From: Fimbriimonadia bacterium
GTDB taxonomy: Bacteria; Armatimonadota; Fimbriimonadia; Fimbriimonadales; Fimbriimonadaceae
DNA: 6,931 nt
Direction: 5' to 3'
Assembly: GCA_029824495.1 (NCBI GenBank)
Contig: JALGXY010000432.1
Coordinates: 1 to 6,931, forward strand
Notes under the pieces: generated by a model
What the model was told of the DNA's origin: nothing
What the model saw: only the letters and a program-made list of their open reading frames with translations
The model's database searches: none
Position numbers and translations under genes: made by a program
In this document: positions 1 to 6,931 of the stretch, in pieces
Numbering within the stretch: position 1 is the first letter of the stretch
Layout of the letters: every line of letters starts with the position of its first letter

Positions 1-1813
1 TAAGGCCCCAACACGCCAAAAAATGAACCTATCAAGATGGTCCACCATGCCATTTCGGCCAGATCCATCGTGTGGGTGAACATCTCGAACTTTTGTGCCG
101 AGATCGCTGTTGAGAACATATCACTTGGCCCACCGGTCTTCATGAACACGATCGTAAGCGAGATGAACAGACCGATCAGCAGAACCACAGCCTGCAGGGC
201 ATCGGTCCAGACAACCGCCTCGATGCCGCCCAACACGGTGTAGAGGATCGAAACCACTCCCATGATCGCAATCGCCACGTAGATGTCGATTCCAGTGATG
301 ACTGTAAGAGCCTGAGCCGGCAGCAGCACCACAATCGCCATGCGGGCAAGCTGGAAAGCGATGAACGCGACAGCGCCGTAAAGCCGAACTCCGATGCCGA
401 ACCGCTTCTCCAAGTACTCGTAAGCGGTCGTCACGTTAAGCCGTCGATAGAATGGCAGATAGAGCTTGACTACAAATGGAGCAACGAGAAGAATCGGAAA
501 GAGCGCCCAATAGATCAGCCAGTTGCCGCTGAAGCTCTTGGCAGGCATCGAAAGATAGGTGATCGCACTGAGCTGAGTGGCGTAAATGCTGAGCCCAGCC
601 GCCCACCACGGAATTCGCTTGCCGGCAAGGAAGAAGTCTTTCGTGCCTTTCTCTTTGCGACTGAACCACCAGCCCATCCAGATCAGGCCGCCCATGTAGA
701 GCGCGACCACGACCCAGTCGATCCCGCCAAAGTTTGACCTTGGACTGACCACTTCCGCGATCTGCACCTGGCGCGTGCGGACGCCCGGTCTGATCTCACC
801 GCTCGTGAGGACCAGGTCACCGTCCCAGTTCACCGCTGTGGTGGTCACAACTGCCTGGGGCAGGGTGCTGGCGTGCACCCAGGTGTCGGTGATCGTGTGA
901 TAGGCGAGCACGTTGGCCGGAAACTCCGGCTGGGTTGCGGGAGGCTGGGTGACATTCTCGCCTGTTGAGCCGCTGAACACCATAATGTGCCCCTGTCCGA
1001 GAGGTAGGGCTGAGCTGGCGGCCACCGGCCAGGGCAGCTCGTTCAGTGTCGTCCACTCCTCAGTCTTGGGGTCAAATCTATAGGCATCTTTTAGGTAGCT
1101 GAGACCTTCGACACCAGGCACTTCAGGATCGCTGACCTCACCAGAAAAGAGGAAGAAGTGCTCGCCGCCGTCGATCGACTGGACCGCCGCAACAGCCTTT
1201 GCCCGGGGCGCACCTGGATAAGCCTCAAGCTCTTCCCAAGCCGGTTTCTCTTCAGAAAGATTGAGTCTCCAGAACCCGCGGACCTTGCTGTTGGAATCAT
1301 GTGTTTCGAACCCAGCAGCGACATAAATCGAGTCACCCATCAGGGCTGAGGCTGCAAATGCTGTCGGGCTGGGAAGGCTCGGCAGATTCTTTATCTTCAC
1401 CTGCCTAGCGGCCGCGTCCCAACTTAAGAGCAGCACTTCATCGAAGCACTTCTCGCTGTCCTGTCCACCAAGGATCACGAGCCCTTGCTCGGTTGTGATT
1501 GCGCTGCCATAAGCGAGCTCGTGAGGCAGACTGCCGGCATCAACCCAGCTCGTCGACTCTTTGGTCGGAAGAACCCAGATGTCGTCGTGCCAGACCTTTC
1601 CGCCGCCTTCCCAGGGCATGCCGTTCGGGAAATTCGCACCGCCGGCCATGATCAGAGCACCATTGCTGATGCCCGACATCGGACCACCGAGACCGAACTG
1701 ATCTGTGACTTCGGGGAGCTGCCCCCATTTCAGCGGATCTTTTGCGGTCTTCAGCTCCTGAGCTGACAGACTAATAGCCAGCAGACAGGTTGTCAATAGG
1801 GTGAGGAGTTTTT

Positions 1814-1817
<4 letters not shown>
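1..1817 (-). CDS. Kelch mutarotase (NanM-like) fused to sodium/solute symporter, 3' end outside window
   Basis: An open frame of 605 codons without a stop starts at ATG 1817 and leaves the left edge. Residues 1-19 look like a signal peptide (MKK, hydrophobic core, ending LSA before Gln20). Residues about 30-355 form a Kelch-type beta-propeller; the stretch 58-81 (AGGANFPNGMPWEGG, then KVWHDDIWVL) is the hallmark of the cyclically permuted mutarotase family that includes N-acetylneuraminate epimerase NanM. From about 366 a sodium:solute symporter (SSS) domain begins: first membrane span 366-384, a basic loop with FFLAGKRIPWW (395-405), further spans near 404-425, 433-456, 480-506, 510-530, 536-558 and 588 onward, and the family signature YTVLGGIEAVVWTDALQ (526-542). 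Arg492 in a helix (FQLARM) is a candidate carboxylate-binding residue, by rough position only. Inferred role: anomerisation outside the membrane plus Na+-driven import of sialic acid. A full SSS domain needs roughly 250-300 more residues, so the gene is cut by the window, not visibly broken. The substrate could be another sugar acid; the adjacent lyase favours sialate. Confidence 0.9.
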
Positions 1818-6638
<4,821 letters not shown>

Positions 6639-6648
6639 CCTATCGCCT

Positions 6649-6679
6649 TGGGCCGGGATTCCTTCATAATTCCGGCCCA
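6649..6679 (+). terminator. Strong hairpin between the beta-galactosidase gene and argH, ending on the argH start codon
   Basis: Bases 6649-6660 pair with 6668-6679 in a 12-base-pair stem with one G-U wobble and a 7-base loop (CCTTCAT). The lower stem is GC-only from GGGCCGG to CCGGCCC. It begins 10 bases after the beta-galactosidase stop codon, a typical place for a terminator, but no T-run follows on either strand. It may therefore be a non-canonical terminator, an mRNA 3'-end stabiliser, or a structure that hides the argH start in read-through transcripts, since the A of that ATG is the last paired base. Confidence 0.6.
6665..6670 (+). promoter_or_regulatory. Candidate -10 box for argH
   Basis: CATAAT matches TATAAT at 5 of 6 positions and lies 8 bases before the argH ATG. 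If used, transcription would begin at or within about two bases of the start codon, giving a leaderless or nearly leaderless argH mRNA. No good -35 hexamer is seen at the usual spacing. Confidence 0.35.
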
Positions 6680-6931
6680 TGCGCAAGCTCTGGGGCGGTG
6701 CCTTCCGCGACGACTCTTCAGACCTGGTCGATCGATTCGGCCAGTCGATTGAGAGCGACCTCACCTTTTGGAAAGAGGACGTTATCGGCAGCCTCGCGCA
6801 TGCCCATATGCTCGGCGAGGCCGGCGTTCTCAGCATAGAGGACTCGAAGCTGATCTGCGAAGGACTAGAACAGATTCTTCAGGAGGGCCCTGAAAAGCTG
6901 CCGCAGGATGTCGAGGACATCCACACAGCGG
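6679..6931 (+). CDS. argH: Argininosuccinate lyase, N-terminal part (cut by window edge)
   Basis: The first 84 codons of argH continue past the right edge. The enzyme splits argininosuccinate into arginine and fumarate, the last step of arginine synthesis, in the cytoplasm. The N-terminus MRKLWGGAF is the ArgH form of the family opening (usually LWGGRF), followed by a helical segment with SLAHAHMLGEAGVLS (38-52) and EDIHTA (79-84), the conserved region that normally continues into the substrate-binding part. The Arg usual in LWGGRF lies two positions on, after Ala-Phe. An in-frame TAA at 6667-6669 leaves only three codons before this ATG, so the start is fixed. There is no Shine-Dalgarno sequence; the preceding bases form one arm of a hairpin. 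It lies 40 bases after the beta-galactosidase gene on the same strand, yet its role is unrelated, so co-transcription is doubtful. Confidence 0.93.
   Translation, partial: MRKLWGGAFRDDSSDLVDRFGQSIESDLTFWKEDVIGSLAHAHMLGEAGVLSIEDSKLICEGLEQILQEGPEKLPQDVEDIHTA

Noticed and set aside
1091..1766. Several open frames of 60-95 codons on both strands over the Kelch region
   Set aside because: They lie out of frame with a long, continuous, family-matching minus-strand reading frame and have no recognisable motifs of their own.
6649..6679. The hairpin as a classical Rho-independent terminator
   Set aside because: The stem is strong, but no T-rich tract follows it on either strand; the plus strand continues directly into the argH coding sequence. 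It is kept only as a non-canonical terminator or regulatory structure.

Overview
The window holds a leftward two-gene unit that looks like sialic-acid uptake and catabolism. A divergent, rightward gene for a very large secreted GH2 beta-galactosidase faces it, and the 5' end of argH (arginine biosynthesis) lies at the right edge. Base composition is moderately GC-rich. No rRNA, tRNA, transposase, integrase or CRISPR is visible. A Kelch mutarotase fused to a sodium/solute symporter, beside a lyase resembling the animal enzyme and a modular exported glycosidase, suggests a glycan-degrading environmental bacterium. Planctomycetota, Verrucomicrobiota, Armatimonadota or a similar group would fit. 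This assignment is inference from gene architecture; no marker gene in the window fixes it.

Layout. Bases 1-1817 (minus) encode the first 605 codons of a signal-peptide + NanM-like Kelch + sodium/solute-symporter fusion that runs off the left edge. Bases 1814-2731 (minus) encode an N-acetylneuraminate lyase whose stop codon overlaps the fusion gene's start as ATGA. Bases 2732-2852 are a divergent regulatory gap. Bases 2853-6638 (plus) encode a LacZ-type GH2 enzyme of 1261 residues with a signal peptide and two extra C-terminal modules, one chitobiase-like and one F5/8 type C (discoidin-like). A 40-base gap holds a strong hairpin that ends on the argH start codon. Bases 6679-6931 are the first 84 codons of argH.

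How the genes may work together (inference). On sialylated glycans the terminal sialic acid usually caps a beta-linked galactose. Released sialic acid could be put into the preferred anomer by the Kelch domain outside the membrane, imported with Na+ by the fused symporter, and split in the cytoplasm by the lyase into N-acetylmannosamine and pyruvate. The exported beta-galactosidase could then remove the exposed galactose. No sialidase, NanE, NanK or regulator gene is present in the window, so any complete pathway must extend to the left or lie elsewhere. argH is probably an unrelated neighbour with its own expression signals.
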